Below are positions 63,156-64,000 of a DNA stretch of 64,000 nucleotides, one piece after another; positions within the stretch are counted from its first letter, which is position 1, and each line of letters opens with the position of its first letter. Source of the stretch: Mycobacteroides franklinii (GTDB taxonomy: Bacteria; Actinomycetota; Actinomycetes; Mycobacteriales; Mycobacteriaceae); the NCBI RefSeq assembly GCF_002013895.1, contig NZ_MAFQ01000006.1, positions 310,001 to 374,000 of the forward strand. The letters are read 5' to 3'. The position numbers were made by a program, and so were the translations under genes. A model generated the notes under the pieces. That model was not told the DNA's origin. It did no database searches and worked only from the letters and a program-made list of their open reading frames with translations.

Positions 63156-64000
63156 CTACGACGGTTCCGCATCGCCGGTTTCCCAGGTGCTCGGCAGCAT
63201 GGGAATCACCTGCCGGGTGTCATCGGAGGAGAACCTGACCGTTGCGGCAGCCTGCGTACTCGCCGCCACGGGAGCAGTACCCGCGAAACCAAGAGGGCCG
63301 GCACCCCGGCTGGTCGCACGATGCTCCGGTACCGCCGCGTCGGCCGTCGCATCCATACCGCTTGGCTCTTCCAGATATTCATGACGCCTACCACCAACCC
63401 TGGCCTTGTTTTTGGCGCGTGCTCTGCGCCGGGCCTGGGCTGCCACGGCGGCACTCACCACGGCGGGTGCCTCGACGGTGTCTACCGCGGACTCCGAGGA
63501 TTTCTCGGTGCTCTTGGGGCCAAAGCTCACCGCGGGCGGCACCAAACCCGGTATCGCGTAACTGATTCCTGCGCCCGGCGCGGGAGCCGGGGACGTGGCC
63601 GGGGCAGGTGTACTCGGCGCGGGTGCGGGCGCCGACGAACCGCCGGTAGGTACGACGGACGAGACAGACACGGGCACGGCAGCAAGACCCGACTCCGCAC
63701 GCGGTACCGGCCGATGCACCGGCCTGTCCGCCGACGGCGCCGCCGGCGCGGGAACCGGCGCAACCGCGGGCCGAAGATGCATCAGTGCCGCCAGGCCGCT
63801 CAGTCCACTGAGGGCGGGAATGAGAAACGGCAGCAGGTATGAGGCGTAGTACGGGTACCACAGCAGGTCATAAAGGAACAGCATGATCACGGCCAATATC
63901 GCCGAGGTCGCCGGATTGAAGCCCATCTTCTCGAACCACTGCTGAAAGCCCTGCAGCATCTTCATGATCTGATCCGGCGATCCGGGAACATCCGATTGGT
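63156..64000 (-). CDS. PPE-family protein, C-terminal part (PPW type), 5' end outside window
   Basis: The last 281 codons are visible; the frame is open to the right edge, so the PPE N-domain lies outside. A hydrophobic pair (FNPATSAILAVIMLFLYDLLWYPYYASYLLPFLIP) is followed by a Pro/Ala-rich linker, a basic segment (RRRARAKNKARVGGRRHEYLEEP), the GFAGT block and closing PMLPSTWETGD. The GFxGT and PxxPxxW features mark the PPE-PPW subgroup. PPE proteins pair with PE proteins and are exported by ESX systems. The position matches a PPE gene in M. tuberculosis (Rv0755c). Confidence 0.78.
   Translation of the reverse strand, partial: QSDVPGSPDQIMKMLQGFQQWFEKMGFNPATSAILAVIMLFLYDLLWYPYYASYLLPFLIPALSGLSGLAALMHLRPAVAPVPAPAAPSADRPVHRPVPRAESGLAAVPVSVSSVVPTGGSSAPAPAPSTPAPATSPAPAPGAGISYAIPGLVPPAVSFGPKSTEKSSESAVDTVEAPAVVSAAVAAQARRRARAKNKARVGGRRHEYLEEPSGMDATADAAVPEHRATSRGAGPLGFAGTAPVAASTQAAATVRFSSDDTRQVIPMLPSTWETGDAEPS

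Overview
The window is high-GC mycobacterial DNA, most likely from the rapidly growing Mycobacteroides abscessus/chelonae group. The evidence is a gene order close to the M. tuberculosis Rv0755c-Rv0808 block: PPE gene, repeat protein, phoP-phoR, HIT protein, purD, Rv0774c-type esterases, TetR, purB, cyp126, membrane protein, purC, ptrB, Rv0784-Rv0786c homologues, purS-purQ, encapsulin-DyP, pepC, purL and purF. A PPE protein with a PPW-type C-terminus and many leaderless genes agree with this. The Rv comparisons are from memory, not from a search. The assignment to the abscessus/chelonae group is an inference.

Layout. 1-3.6 kb is an accessory catabolic cluster: partial DapB-like dehydrogenase, Rieske oxygenase, TetR, amidase. 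3.65-5.65 kb holds a secreted class-2-type lipase with a long low-complexity tail. 5.65-10.9 kb is a dppABCD-type peptide ABC operon with 1-4 nt overlaps between genes. 11-15.1 kb holds oxidoreductases and MarR/AraC regulators. 15.1-32.2 kb runs purF, a DoxX-like protein, a sterol-carrier-like protein, a CPBP protease, a membrane hydrolase, purL, two paralogous lipoproteins, pepC, the DyP-encapsulin pair and purQ-purS. 32.3-50.4 kb holds an MBL hydrolase, a FAD dehydrogenase, a deacetylase-like protein, gpx, a sugar transporter, an SDR, oligopeptidase B, purC, cyp126, purB, an aminotransferase, twin Tat esterases and purD. 50.5-55.8 kb is a second accessory stretch: TetR/amidohydrolase/hydrolase and LysR/EamA exporter. 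55.8-64 kb holds the HIT protein, phoR-phoP, a 10-residue-repeat protein, an HNH gene, tRNA-Thr, phoU-like, DUF3349, DUF202, an oxidoreductase and a PPE gene cut by the window end.

How the genes work together. Seven purine genes (purF, L, Q, S, C, B, D) lie on the minus strand over about 35 kb, separated by unrelated genes. At least five of them look leaderless. DyP ends in an encapsulin cargo peptide and its stop overlaps the encapsulin start. phoP-phoR carries a PhoP-box-like direct repeat upstream. At least twenty genes show a TANNNT or CATACT hexamer 6-7 nt before the start codon, which I used to choose starts.

No gap between genes exceeds about 220 bp. Two convergent gene pairs are separated by copies of the same inverted-repeat element. 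I saw no CRISPR array, insertion sequence, rRNA or replication origin.
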